DNA of 64,000 nucleotides from contig NBIV01000014.1 of NCBI GenBank assembly GCA_003194525.1, positions 248,001 through 312,000 on the forward strand, written 5' to 3'. This DNA comes from Gracilariopsis chorda. Lineage: Eukaryota; Rhodophyta; Florideophyceae; Gracilariales; Gracilariaceae. Positions 51,864 to 62,481 of this stretch are shown piece by piece. The number at the start of each line of letters is the position of its first letter. The first letter of the stretch is position 1. The notes below the pieces were generated by a model. The model was not told the origin of the DNA and did no database searches. It worked only from the letters and a program-made list of their open reading frames with translations. The position numbers and the translations under genes are program-made.

Positions 51864-52610
51864 ACTGTCACAGGGTTCCTTTGGCAGGTGGGCCAGACGA
51901 AGACTTTGAGATGAATCAAGAGAGTCGAACGCAGTGGGGAAAGCAGGGAAAGAATCCCAACGAGAGCATTGTGGTGTTTTGGGACGACGGGATGGGGTAG
52001 GGTAGGTGGTAGTGCAGAGTGTCGTGGGAGAGGAGGGAGGCGAGGGACGTGCATAACTTGTGCAATCCGGTTCTTTTCCTGCCTTGATGGCAGAATTTGC
52101 GTCCAGGGCTCTGCCCCTTGCTATCAAGGCAAAAAGGGAACACCTCCCAAATTTACAGCCCTAATTTGGATGAAGTATGGCAGTCACACACTCCCCCACT
52201 CAGCGGTCACCTCGCCCGGGCGACCGTAATCTTCCAGCCATGCCGATTCTTGCCATTAATTGCCAGATAGCTTTCCAGAATAGGCCAGATTCGACGCAGG
52301 ATCTACGACAGTATGCAGACGAAAATATATTCTGAACTGGAGATGTTTTCTTCGTAGAGTATGTTTTGGAGCACAGTCCATCAGTGTGTTTACTGAGGCT
52401 CAGGCGAGATCACCTGATAGCGGAAGGAAAATTGAATCATCATTCGATTGATATCAGGTTCATACTGTAGCACAAAGTCTTTTCCACGTCCCATCTGCTG
52501 TATGAACGCAGCTGTTTCCTCCTGATAGGTGGATTCGCGAGGAATGTGGCCATATCGACCTACCCTAAAATGATACAGGTAGATGAGGAATGCAGAGTCA
52601 ACAGAGCGTC
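51864..52610. other. Upstream of the metallothionein-like gene and flank of retroelement 1
   Basis: If retroelement 1 keeps a 3' LTR, it should lie here or just left, but I could not match it to a second copy. No other gene is supported. Confidence 0.4.
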
Positions 52611-53983
52611 CTAGGCCGCGGTGGATTCTTCCAAAGAGTTGCGTAACGTCATGAAAACACTCTCAACCAGCAGAGGTCCACTAAGCTCGTAAAGTGATAA
52701 ACAAAGATGCATAGCTGTCCTGGTGATTTTCTCCCGTACGGGTGGAGATTCTTGTAGGTCTGCAAGCCACAGGAATATACGACGTCCAGCCACGACAAGG
52801 TCCTGAAGGCTATCGTCCAGGTCGAAAATGTTGTAGTCTACCTTGAGAGGCAAGACGGTGATAATATTGCTTGCTTCGACATGGCTAGACTCGCCTTGAG
52901 GTTCATCCTCCGTTATATTCATGACTGCGTTGGGGCGTAGATAATCTGGCCTGCGGTAGTAAAGCTTCAAACGTCTAGCATGAACTGATTTCCTGCTGTA
53001 TCGTTGATTCGGTGAGACCAGGATATAACGCGGATGGTTCGCGCGGACAATTCTGCATGGACCATAGTATCTGTACTTGAATGGACGCCATTTAACATTG
53101 CGGTTCAGAGCTTTTCCTCGAGTAACTAACACCTTATCGCCTACCTTAAACTTGTGCGCGTATCTGGAATTGCTCTGAGGGTTTGGTTGCTTAATTATGC
53201 GCCATGCTCGGTGAGCAGAACGCACCAAATTCTCATGCAGGCGTTTATCGATGGTGACGTCGGTAATGAGAGATCCGAGGTCCGAAGGATGCATTCGAGA
53301 ACGCACTCCATACAACAATTCGAAGGGCGAGTAGTCACAACTGAGCTTACGTTGACGATATCCGAAGAGCACTTTGTCCAATTCACGGTCCCATTCTGAG
53401 TTTCTGTTGGAAATCATCTTGGGTATACTGTGTTTGATGGTCCCAACCCTTCTTTCGGCACGTCCATTAGACATGGGAGCATTGGCCAAGACGGAATTCC
53501 AGGTCATCTCTTTCTGCTTCATAAATTCCTGAAATGAATTAGCCATGAAGGCCGTAGCATTGTCTGAATTAATCGTGTTAGGGTACCCGAAAGGCTGTAT
53601 GATTTCCTTCTCTACAAACTGGAGCACAACTGCTGCCGTAGATATTTCACTAGCTATTGCAAGTGGCCAACCAGTGAAATGTTCAACTCCGATCAGAAGG
53701 AACCGTTTCCCCGAGCTCGTGGTTGCTAGTGGGCCGGCAAAATCCACCGAAAAGGTGTTAAATAGTTGGGTTAAGGGCAGCCTCTGATACTTCACAAGAA
53801 GTGCCGCATGTTGACAGCTAGTGCAGCCCTGTGTACATAGTTGGTTATGTCTATTAGCATCGTGCTCCACCAGAAGCGATCTTTAATGAATGATTTTGTC
53901 GATGCTATATCCCAGTGCCCAATATCGGCATGAAATGTTTGAATTAGTCCGGGTCGATCAGCTATTACAGGAACTAGTACCAA
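52611..53983 (-). pseudogene. Integrase of element 1
   Basis: An N-terminal HHCC zinc segment is split across two frames (HADIGHWDIASTK in 53792-53983; CTQGCTSCQH in 52611-53870). The DDE core follows: FSVDFAGPLATT, NSDNATAF and NGRAERRVGTIKH. Then a C-terminal GPY/F-type module appears (FKVGDKVLV, KYRYYGPCRIV), and an extra 100 residues beyond it. The core triad looks intact. Confidence 0.88.
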
Positions 53984-54236
53984 GCTTGTCCCTGTGCATC
54001 TGTAGAGTTTGCCGTCTCATGCTACGACCTTCTTCGAATTCCTTTTGATGGCTGATCTGATCTTGTATCGGGTTCCTCAATTGTCATGCCACTGATGTAT
54101 CGACCAATACTCGCATAATATGGCTCTAGTCCGAAAAAAGACGTGTCCCCAGGGTTGGCGATAGACAACGCAGGATCGTCTTCGTTCGAACTACTACCAC
54201 ATTTTTGGTGAGCGTATCGCGAGAGAAAGTCAGCAG

Positions 54237-54476
54237 CTAGATTTTTTGAACCAGATCAGTAGATGATTTTAAAATAGTTTCGGCGAGGCGATCTAACAAT
54301 CTGGCAAGTCGCCCATGTATATCCTTCTTTTGAAAGGCGTACTTAAGCGCTTGGTGATCTGTGACTAGTTCGAAGGGCCTGGATCCTAGGAGGTAGATAC
54401 GAAACTTCATCAACGCAAACATAGCAGCTAGTGCTTCCTTTTCGCAAACTGAGTACCGGCGTTCAGAATCACTCAT
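54237..54476 (-). pseudogene. RNase H fragment of element 1
   Basis: RRYSVCEKEALAAMFALMKFRIYLLG and FELVTDHQALKYAF are the usual RNase H E and D motifs of gypsy elements. The beginning and end are cut by stops. Confidence 0.85.
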
Positions 54477-54717
54477 GGTGCCAGATGCAAATTGAATCGG
54501 ATGAATTTTGCCATCTTCCTTTTTCTGTGCAAGGATTGCTGCGACAGCTACTGACGAAGCGTCCGTTTCGACACGAGAGGGTACGTCAAAGTTTGGAAAT
54601 GCCAGTACTGGTGCTGAGGTAAGCTTCAGTTTCAGTTCTTCAAATGCTCACTTCATATCACATGAAAAGTTAAGCTTCTTATTACCCGATGTGGCGGTGT
54701 GCAAGATAGATGCTTTA

Positions 54718-55566
54718 TCATAAAATCCCTTTGATGAAGCGTCTATAGTATCCTGCAAGTCCTAGGACGATTCTGAGCTCCCTCACCGTAGTCGGTAAGG
54801 GGGCCTCGCGTATTGCTTGGATCTTCTTCATATCCACATATATCCCATTGGAATCCACCACATGTCCTAGCAGTTCTATTCGAGGCTGAGCGAAGTGGCA
54901 CTTCGATATTTTCAGCTTGAGGCCATGTTCTGCCATGAATTTCAATACGTAGATGACATGTTTTACATGTTCATCGGGAGTGTTTGAGAAGATAACAACT
55001 TCTTCAATGTATACGCAAGCAAACGCAACTCTTCCCAATAGGGAGTCCATCATTCGCTGAAAGATTGAGGGTGCATTCAATAGTCCAAACGGCATTACCT
55101 CAAATTGATAGGTCCCCTGACGGCAGATGAAAGTAGTCATCTCCTTACATCTGGGCGAAATCCGTATTTGCCAGTAGCCTGAAAAGAAGTCCAAAGTAGT
55201 AAAGAACTGGCATCCACGAAGGTCATCAAACACTTGATCCATGTGAGGTAATGGCCAACGGTCTGCTTTCATCACAGAGTTCAACGCTCGTTATTTGATA
55301 CAGAAGCGAGGCCTTCCGTCCTCTTTGAGGGCGATGACAATTAGAAATGACCATTGCGAACAGCTTGGCTTGATGATACCGGCTACTAACATCTTGTCGA
55401 TTTCCTCTTGTACAACCCTGTCGTATTTCGGTGTCAATCTACGTACACGAGAATGAATAGGTGTATCGGTTTCTAATGTGAACTCATGCATCACTGGTAC
55501 GTTCACTGGTCGAAGGTCATCCAAAGACCAAACGACTAGCTCTGCGTTTTCAATTGTATCGAACAA
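54718..55566 (-). pseudogene. Reverse transcriptase of element 1, active site changed
   Basis: Two frames (55291-55566 and 54718-55284) carry RT motifs: SRVRRLTPKYDRVVQEEIDKML, FFTTLDFFSGYWQI, then YQFEVMPFGLLNAPSIFQRMM and LLGHVVDSNGI. The catalytic YxDD is YIEE, which would remove two metal ligands. Confidence 0.9.
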
Positions 55567-55613
55567 CTCTGAGCGTCTTGCTTCGGGAACATGGCTTCAA
55601 TTGTCATTGAGCA

Positions 55614-56754
55614 TTACCAATCGGTCTGGATCTTGCGGGCCTGCTTCTGTAAGATTATGAACTCCACCGGGCCTTTCTGATATATCGTTGTTGGATGATA
55701 CGAGCAAAACATGGTTTCTGGTATTTTCCGTTGTATCATTTTCTCGTAGTCGTGGCACACTCCGTAGATCTTCAGAGGGACGCATGCGTGCTGCTGTCTC
55801 GTCCATGGGATGGTTAATGGGCTCGTTTTCTGAGCTGTTCGGAACCCTTTGATTCTCAGTTGGCCCGGACGTATCAGATCACTGGGCAGCTTCACATTGA
55901 CCGTTCTCTTTGTTGTTGATAGAGCCATTGGCTTGAGGATCTTCGTAGTCCTCAGGTATGAGAATTTCTGTACGTCCATCAGGATATCGGAGAATGAAAT
56001 GTCCTCGCCTATCTTCGGATACATGGATAGTATCACCGACGTCCCGCCTTTCCTGCGGTTCTTGTTGATCATGCCCTGTATTATGCAAATTCTGTGAGGG
56101 ATGAACCTCATACTCAACTATCCCTCCAGGGTATGTTATCACAGGATTCCCTTGTTCATCAATGCCAAGTTCGCCTTCAGATGCACAGTAATCGCTCTCA
56201 TGTAAGTCCTGTTCGCTACCCTGCACTTCAGGGCGATCTCGAACTTCTTGTGAGCCGTCTTCTTAATTGCCTGAGGGGTCAAGAACGAGGTCGAAATCTG
56301 TTGTATTTTCCACTTCTAAACGAAATCTATGATTGATCGGGAAGTCTCAAACGTGTAGGAGTATGGGATATACTGGAGGCACCTCTGGCTCCCTTCGTTC
56401 GACAAGTATCTCAAATGCATCTAAAGTGCGGATGGTCTCAGGAGTTGGAAGTACAATTGCATGATCCATAATCAGGATTTGCAATGTTGGATACGGCGGA
56501 ACAGAGTGAGCGGAATCTGTCGATGACTCCACGCTACCGTTATTCTCGGCATCTTCGTATCTTCCCTCTTCGACACTTTTAGTGCGTTCAATGGGTTGTT
56601 CTGGTTGCGTACCATCTGTAAAACGATCGTGGAAGACAGTTTCATCACCTCCTATTTCACTTCTTAAGTACCCTGGAACATCTCGTTGCTCGTGGGCTCG
56701 GTCTCCTTCTGACGCTTGCTCCAGAGAAGGTGGTGGTGTTCCACCACCTATCAC
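55614..56754 (-). pseudogene. Acidic linker of unknown kind between protease and RT
   Basis: About 1.1 kb in several frames (56347-56754, 55879-56226, 55614-56117) code for Glu/Asp/Pro-rich sequence, such as EEGRYEDAENNGSVESSTD and EDRRGHFILRYPDGRTEI. I recognise no domain. Such a long segment at this place is unusual for Ty3/gypsy elements. Confidence 0.45.
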
Positions 56755-56888
56755 CTTATGTGGGACGTGTTAAATTCGTTCCTCATTGGTGTTCATGCCC
56801 ACAACTAACACTTCTTCGGCGGATATTTTCTTTAATGAGGTTGAAGATAGTCCGGCATTCTTCTTTTCTGTTTCCAACATGACAACAT

Positions 56889-57761
56889 CTAATTCTTCTT
56901 GTTCTGAATCGAATTCTCGGTATCGGAAAGAAAGGCTTCTGAATCTAATTTAAAGTCTTCACTGTCTGTTCCAGAGTCTATGGGAGTGTCGCCCATCCTT
57001 CCACGCTCATGGTCTAAACAAAGAGTGACAGATTTTCCCTGGTAGTTGAGTAATACTTCTTGTGTCCCCAGGTCAATACATGCTCCTAGGCGTTCTAAGG
57101 TAGGACAACCTATGATGACACTAAAGGGAGACTTCTCAACCACGAGGAACTCTAATGGAACGCGTACTGCCTCAAACTTCACCGGAACGTCATGAAGGAC
57201 TCCGCGCACAAGGGTGGTGATGCCGTCAGCTACTTTAATCTTCTTATTTGTCGGGAGTGGTTCCAGCGATGAGTTTTGCGCGAGGTTTGCAGACAGCAAA
57301 TTCGGTATTGCTCCTGAGTCCAGCAAGGCTTGTGCTTCAGTTCCATAAACCTTTACCGGGACTACCTTTAGCCGTCGGGTCTCTTTTGTGGCTTCAGCGT
57401 AGTTCACGCGCCGAGTAGACGTGCGTCCTGATAATATGCGACGTAGATACTTCTTAGCGTCGTCAGCATCACCAAGAACAAGCTGACCGAAGGTGATTCC
57501 AGAGGATGCATTTGCAAGTTCCTCAAGAACATTGTACTTTCCTGCATATTTTTCTAGCTTTGATTTGCTGGAAGACTTCCTAGACGGCAATTTTTGTTTC
57601 TTAGTGGGCTTCCTAGGACCTACTGCGTGTTTCGGCGAGCCATGAGGTTCCTTCTCTATTATTACTGATGGGCTAAGCAGGGAGAGTAACCGCATGGGTC
57701 CTTCCGTTCGAGGCTGCTTTCGTACTGGCGCACCATCAGCTGTTCTCTTCGTCGTGGACAC
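56889..57761 (-). pseudogene. Aspartic protease region of element 1
   Basis: A 290-codon frame with the retropepsin core VYGTEAQALLDSGAIPNLLS (DSG in place of DTG), then a downstream FLVVEKSPFSVIIGCPTLERLG segment where ILG-x-x-F/L is usual. The N-terminal part is Lys/Ser-rich. The frame itself is open; the element around it is broken. Confidence 0.8.
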
Positions 57762-58760
57762 TTATTCCCCATTACTTTCGTTCTCGATGACAACGCAGAC
57801 AATACTGTTTGTTGGCTGTTCTGCACGTTATCTCCCTTGTCATTCTTCTTGAGTCGAGTTTCACTTTCGGACTCTACACGGACGTCCTCGAATCCAACCC
57901 TGCGCTCAACATGGAAATCCTTCTTCGAACACGTGGCCCTTGCGTGGTCGACCTTGCCACAACGCCCGCATCGGGTACTGCGATGAGGGTTCAAGTTGCA
58001 ACTAGTTGAGTAATATCCTGGTTGCTGACAATATGCGCAGAGTCGATCCTCTTCATTGCTTCTATCCACAGATTGATTCTTCTTGACTAACAAAGTTAAC
58101 TGTGCAAGCTGGTGTGTGAGTTCATCTACTTTGCCTTCGAGAGGAGCATGACATCCTGGCTTTTCCTTCTGTAGAATTTTGTTTTGGGAGCGCAAGACCG
58201 TGTAGGGCACCATGCGAGCTAAGCACCTTTTTACCAGCCACAAAGGCCCTTACAAGATTTTACAATGCTTGATAGTCTGCCGCTCTTTGAAAGATAACAA
58301 ACTGAGCCAGATCTGAGAATTCCATCATAGCCTTCCGAACCGAACCAAACTTCGCCTCGGAGTTGAGTCCTGCCTTCTCAACACATGTGTCTATTCGTTT
58401 CAATGATCCCAACAAGTCACCGTACTCTAACCTGAAGGAGACAGCTTGGCGAATGTACTCCTCGCGTTCTTCAGGCCTACCATACCATTCCAAGAAGGCC
58501 ACCTTTACTGTATCGTACTTAACTGCATCAGTAGTTCAATCCTCATTTGAAGCAAAGTTGTAATAATAAAATTCGAATGCCTCACCTTCGAGGTAGCCAA
58601 GAAACTTCAATGCCCGTTCCTCAATCGACGTTCTTCTGGTAGCGAAATTCTCATAAAAGAAAAGAAACTTGCGGAGGTAAGAAGAAAATCCATTGAAAGA
58701 GACGACCCATGTGATTTCCGAGGAGTTTGGCCCTCCTCGAAAGTACCATGTGGGTGTCAT
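57662..58760 (-). pseudogene. gag remnant of element 1
   Basis: Three frames (58536-58760, 58260-58502, 57662-58243) give a gag-like helical region (LEGEAFEFYYYNFA, SFRLEYGDLLGSLKRI) and a Cys/His nucleic-acid-binding segment (CAYCQQPGYYSTSC, CGRCGKVDHARATC). The last frame overlaps the protease frame by 100 bases, offset by -1. Stops between the pieces show decay. Confidence 0.75.
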
Positions 58761-58808
58761 GTTGCACGCTTACACGACACCGGACGACAACAGCCCTTCT
58801 TGTACCCT
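58754..58808 (-). repeat. 55-bp dispersed repeat, copy 2
   Basis: Nearly identical to 49306-49360. It covers the first ATG of the gag-like frame of element 1 and the sequence just upstream, so it may be part of the element's leader or LTR. Confidence 0.85.
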
Positions 58809-58866
58809 AACTATCCCATTGTAATAACTAAATAAATAATTGAATAGATAGCAAAACCCTATTCAG

Positions 58867-58938
58867 TACTGTGGCACATCCGTGTAACACATGCAAAGTC
58901 CGTTGCCAAAGTGCGTCCGGCCAAGCCGTGCCACAGTA
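58867..58938. repeat. Inverted repeat between the two retroelements
   Basis: TACTGTGGCAC at 58867-58877 is the exact complement of GTGCCACAGTA at 58928-58938, with a 50-bp loop. It could be terminal repeats of a tiny non-autonomous element. Confidence 0.6.
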
Positions 58939-59030
58939 ATATAGATGAGCCAAACAATCGGAAGTTTACTAGGTGCTCAAGTTCCACCCCCAGAAAGCGT
59001 GCACTACAGCTATCTAGGTGGATCACCTGA

Positions 59031-59640
59031 CTAAATAGCCTTCATGGTCCACATCGAACTGCGTGTCCTTCTGCCCAACAAGGTGTAGCAATGAATTGCA
59101 ATACTTATCGGTTGCCTTCTCTCGCAAGAATTCCTCTTTGGCAATAGGGGGATATTCCTCCTCCTCCACTGCAAAACTCCACTCGGGGGATCGTCTGCGA
59201 CGATAACCTGACGGAATTCTTGCTCTTCACCCAAGAAGGTACATCCTTCAGTTTTCTTTCCCTGTCCATCCTTAAACAATTGAATAGTGAAGCACGGAAT
59301 ATCTTCCTCCACTGATTCCTTTTCCAACCCATTGGTATTCAAGCGTGACATGGCATCGGCCACGTTATGCTTTATCCCTGGGCAGTATTGTACCTCATAC
59401 TCAAACTCTGAGAGTCTTAACCTCCATCTAGCTATCCATCCGGAAGGGTCTGCGAGGCCCAATATACACCTTAAGGCATCGTGATCTTGCCGCCGGGTGA
59501 ACTACGTTCAATACAGGTAAGGACGGAGCATCAGCATGCTCCACACCACTGCTAGCATTCCTTTTCCGTCACGGTGTAGTTCTGCTCCGTTCTGGTGAGC
59601 GCCCTAGTCCATTAAACAATTGGTGCCATCCGCTTGGTCC
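59031..59640 (-). pseudogene. RNase H end of element 2
   Basis: WIARWRLRLSEFEYEVQYCPGIKHNVADAMSRL is the typical end of gypsy RNase H. After it the sequence loses similarity to integrase. Confidence 0.8.
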
Positions 59641-59651
59641 TGCATAACGCA

Positions 59652-60679
59652 TCATCTTACCTGAACGGAAGACGCGTCCGTATCAAGGGTGTAGTGATAG
59701 CCAGACTTGGGTAAAGCCAATACTTGTGGAACGATCAGGGCAGTTTCCAGTTTCTGAAAGGCCTCGATCTTGTCCTCCTCAAGGTATCCAAACCTATATG
59801 GTTGTCTCTTTTGCATTTTCCTATTAAGGGGAGCTACAATCGTAGCAACCCTCTTGATAAACCGACGGTACACATTGCACAAACCAATGGAGGAGCAGAT
59901 ATCCGCTTGGGTCCGTGGGAACCTAGCTCCCTGAACCGCTTGGATATTTCTCTCGGCTACCTGTAGACGTCCGGGGCTGATCATATGGCCTGGATACTCC
60001 ACCGTTTGGTCGGAGATCACACATTTGCGTAACTTGAGCTTCACCCCTGCATCATTCAGGAGCTGTACCACCGTTCGGACGTGCCCAAAGTGGTCTTTAA
60101 AAGATCGAGAATAGTTGACTACGTCATCTATATAAAATAGCATGGTCTTCCATTTTACTTTCGATAGGATTATGTCAAGAGCTCTCTGAAACGTAGCGGT
60201 AGCGTCCCGTAAACCAAATAGCGTTCGCAAGAAATGGAAGAGACCAGCATGGCAGGTGAATGTAGTCTTGTCCCTATCTTCCTCAGGTATCTTCACTTGC
60301 CAGTAAGCGCAATTGGCATCCAGTGTAGTGAAGACTTTCGCATCCCGAGGGATTCGATACAATCTTCGATTCTGGGTATCGGATACGAATCCCTGACCAT
60401 AACGGCATTTATTTTTCGATATTCGATGCAAAACCTTATTTTGGTGTCTCCTTTCTTCTGAACCAATACCACTGCGCTGGCCCACTTCGCATATGAGTGC
60501 TCAATAACCTTTTCCTTCAACATCCATTCCACCTCCTGGATTTCAACCTGTTGGGCTTTTGGACCTGCGCGGTTTGGTTGTTGGTGTACCTGCGTGGCTC
60601 CATGAACCACGTCGATACGGTGTTGCGTCGCCTTGATCACCCCCAGGTAGCCTGACCACATGGCACTGAACGGATTCAA
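59652..60679 (-). pseudogene. Reverse transcriptase of element 2, YIDD intact
   Basis: Two overlapping frames (60293-60679 and 59652-60485) contain VEWMLKEKVIEHSYAKWASAVVLVQKKG, RFCIEYRKINAV, VFTTLDANCAYWQVKI, LFYIDDVVNYS and YRRFIKRVATIVAPL. At the end LDTDASSVQVR begins the RNase H domain. The YIDD active site is kept, but the two frames must be joined across an indel near 60360. Confidence 0.88.
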
Positions 60680-61087
60680 TAGTTGAAGGATGCTGTCCTT
60701 AAAAGGTTTCCCTTCGGACCCTATGGTTACTTCCCCTTTCCAATTGGTATTTCCGTCCTATGTCGGTGTTGCTTCTGCATTTACTGGCGTGGTTGAGTTC
60801 TTGTTTTCCGCAGTTGGTTTCCCCTCCCCCCTCCTTAGGGTGGAGTTCTCCGAACGACTGTAATGGTGTCACTGAAAACATGCTACCCTGAGCAGGAGAT
60901 GCGATTCCAACAACAGTTTTCTTGGGTGATTGGACCATATGGTTGCTGAAGTTGCTTAAGAATACCTGAATAGTTTGATTCGGTATATTGTTCACGATTC
61001 CGTTCGCTATCATCGTCACGTGGCGTTCCAATACCTTATGGTGGCTTTCTAGTGATAGCCTACCCGGTCAGTCGCATACCACTTTGG

Positions 61088-61550
61088 CTACCACTTGGTG
61101 CATGGGCGGAATTCGAATGGAATTTGCCAATCAAACCTTATTGGGTACTCTCGCCGACGGGGTTCCTGTCTCTGACCTGATGCGGTTCTCGATTTGTGAC
61201 GACCTAGAATGGCCACTCTTGGACCCTTATAGAACCAAACCGTTCTGGTACGAGGCAAAATTCCCCGGACATAGTTGTTTATAAACGTAATTACAAGGTT
61301 ACAATCCGTTTCCAATTGGTTGATCACGATAAACCGTACCTGGACTTTAAGGTTCTCCACGGCTTACATTAGGTCTACACTTCCACGGACCACTTAGGTT
61401 CGCTTGTCTGCATCCACCAAAGGGTTTGTGATGGTACTCCGTAGTATCCTTTCTAATACCTTTGGGGATAGGAAGTTCGCATTAATGTTCGGTCCCGCTC
61501 CCGTATCCAAGATGGCGGCACACGGAACCAAATTGTAGTACAGTGGGTAC
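61088..61550 (-). pseudogene. Retropepsin-type protease remnant of element 2
   Basis: Reading the minus strand directly, ILDTGAGPNINANF is encoded at about 61470-61515 with the DTG codons at 61499-61507. Further on, the frame 61088-61360 gives VQVRFIVINQLETDCNL, a usual downstream protease segment. Stops lie between the parts. Confidence 0.7.
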
Positions 61551-62481
61551 TATATATTCTCCTAAAGATGGGCTGTTACAAAATATTCCTAACGGAGTAT
61601 ATGTATTTTCTAAGTTCTGCCACGTAGCATACCACTCCAGAGGAATCAATCCAGCGGACTGTAATTCGATTAGGTAGAATAACCTAATTTAGATTTTTAT
61701 AGGGTACAGTAGATAGTTTCCATCGCGGTCAGCCCGCAGCACTGTATATAGTGCGCCGCTGGAGCTCCACCTCCTGGGAAGTAAATCAAGCACCCTCGAC
61801 ACTTGGTCTAGTTCGTCTGGTTCAGCCTCGTGATACTCACCTTCAGGTACATTACTACATCATCCTCTAGGTGTGGTTTCTAAGCAGCCGATACCCAGGG
61901 CGTCCCATACCAGTGCCTGTAGAACTATCGTCTCAGTAAACCCGCTCTCCGCTTGGTGCTTGCAGACCTCCTTTCAGGATTCCCCGGTCGCTGCTCCTAT
62001 ACTAGGGAGCCCACCACCTATTGGACCTCATCTCTTAGGCCAAATCTAAAAGACCTATTTTACGGACGTTGTGCTCACCACTGGTTGTACCAAAACTAGT
62101 CTCCTGACCTAGATGATTCGTTCCTTAAGGTGTATCTAACAGAGCGTGACAAATAAGCGCTACACACACATTTCTGGTCCCCCCTCGTAGTGGACTCCTT
62201 TCTAAGCTGATTTGGAATTGGAGGCAGATCACCTCGACCTACTCCTCCATGGAATCTAAGAATGTACCCGAGAAACCCCCTCTCAGTATCCTCAGGCACT
62301 GGGCTCCCGGGGTGTATGCAGCACGCGCAGCGACCCCCAAGGACCCACCGCCATGCTGGATGATCCTGAACGTGTCCTATGGAACGCCGATTACAGTATC
62401 GACCAGTTCTGACACCGTCTAAGGAGACTAAATGATCTGAGCATACCAGATAACTCCACCACACCTCTTGAGAATGCTGCC
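61551..62481. other. Between elements 2 and 3; possible LTR or leader sequence
   Basis: No supported ORF. It may hold the 5' LTR and leader of element 3, since gag starts at 62482. I could not match it to a second copy in the window. Confidence 0.35.

Larger units (their letters stand above)
52611..58760 (-). mobile_element. Degenerate Ty3/gypsy-type LTR retrotransposon, element 1
   Basis: On the minus strand the order is gag, protease, a long acidic linker, reverse transcriptase, RNase H, integrase, which is the Ty3/gypsy order. Frames are broken by many stops and indels, so the copy is dead. LTRs were not identified. The right end abuts a small inverted repeat and then element 2. Confidence 0.88.
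59031..61550 (-). mobile_element. Truncated Ty3/gypsy-type element, element 2
   Basis: On the minus strand, protease, reverse transcriptase and RNase H are present in order. Integrase and gag are absent or unrecognisable. Frames are broken. Its sequence is clearly different from element 1, so it is another family. Confidence 0.82.

Noticed and set aside
62083..62098. Possible primer-binding site starting TGG before the third gag
   Set aside because: No matching LTR end pair was found and I could not match it to a tRNA 3' end.
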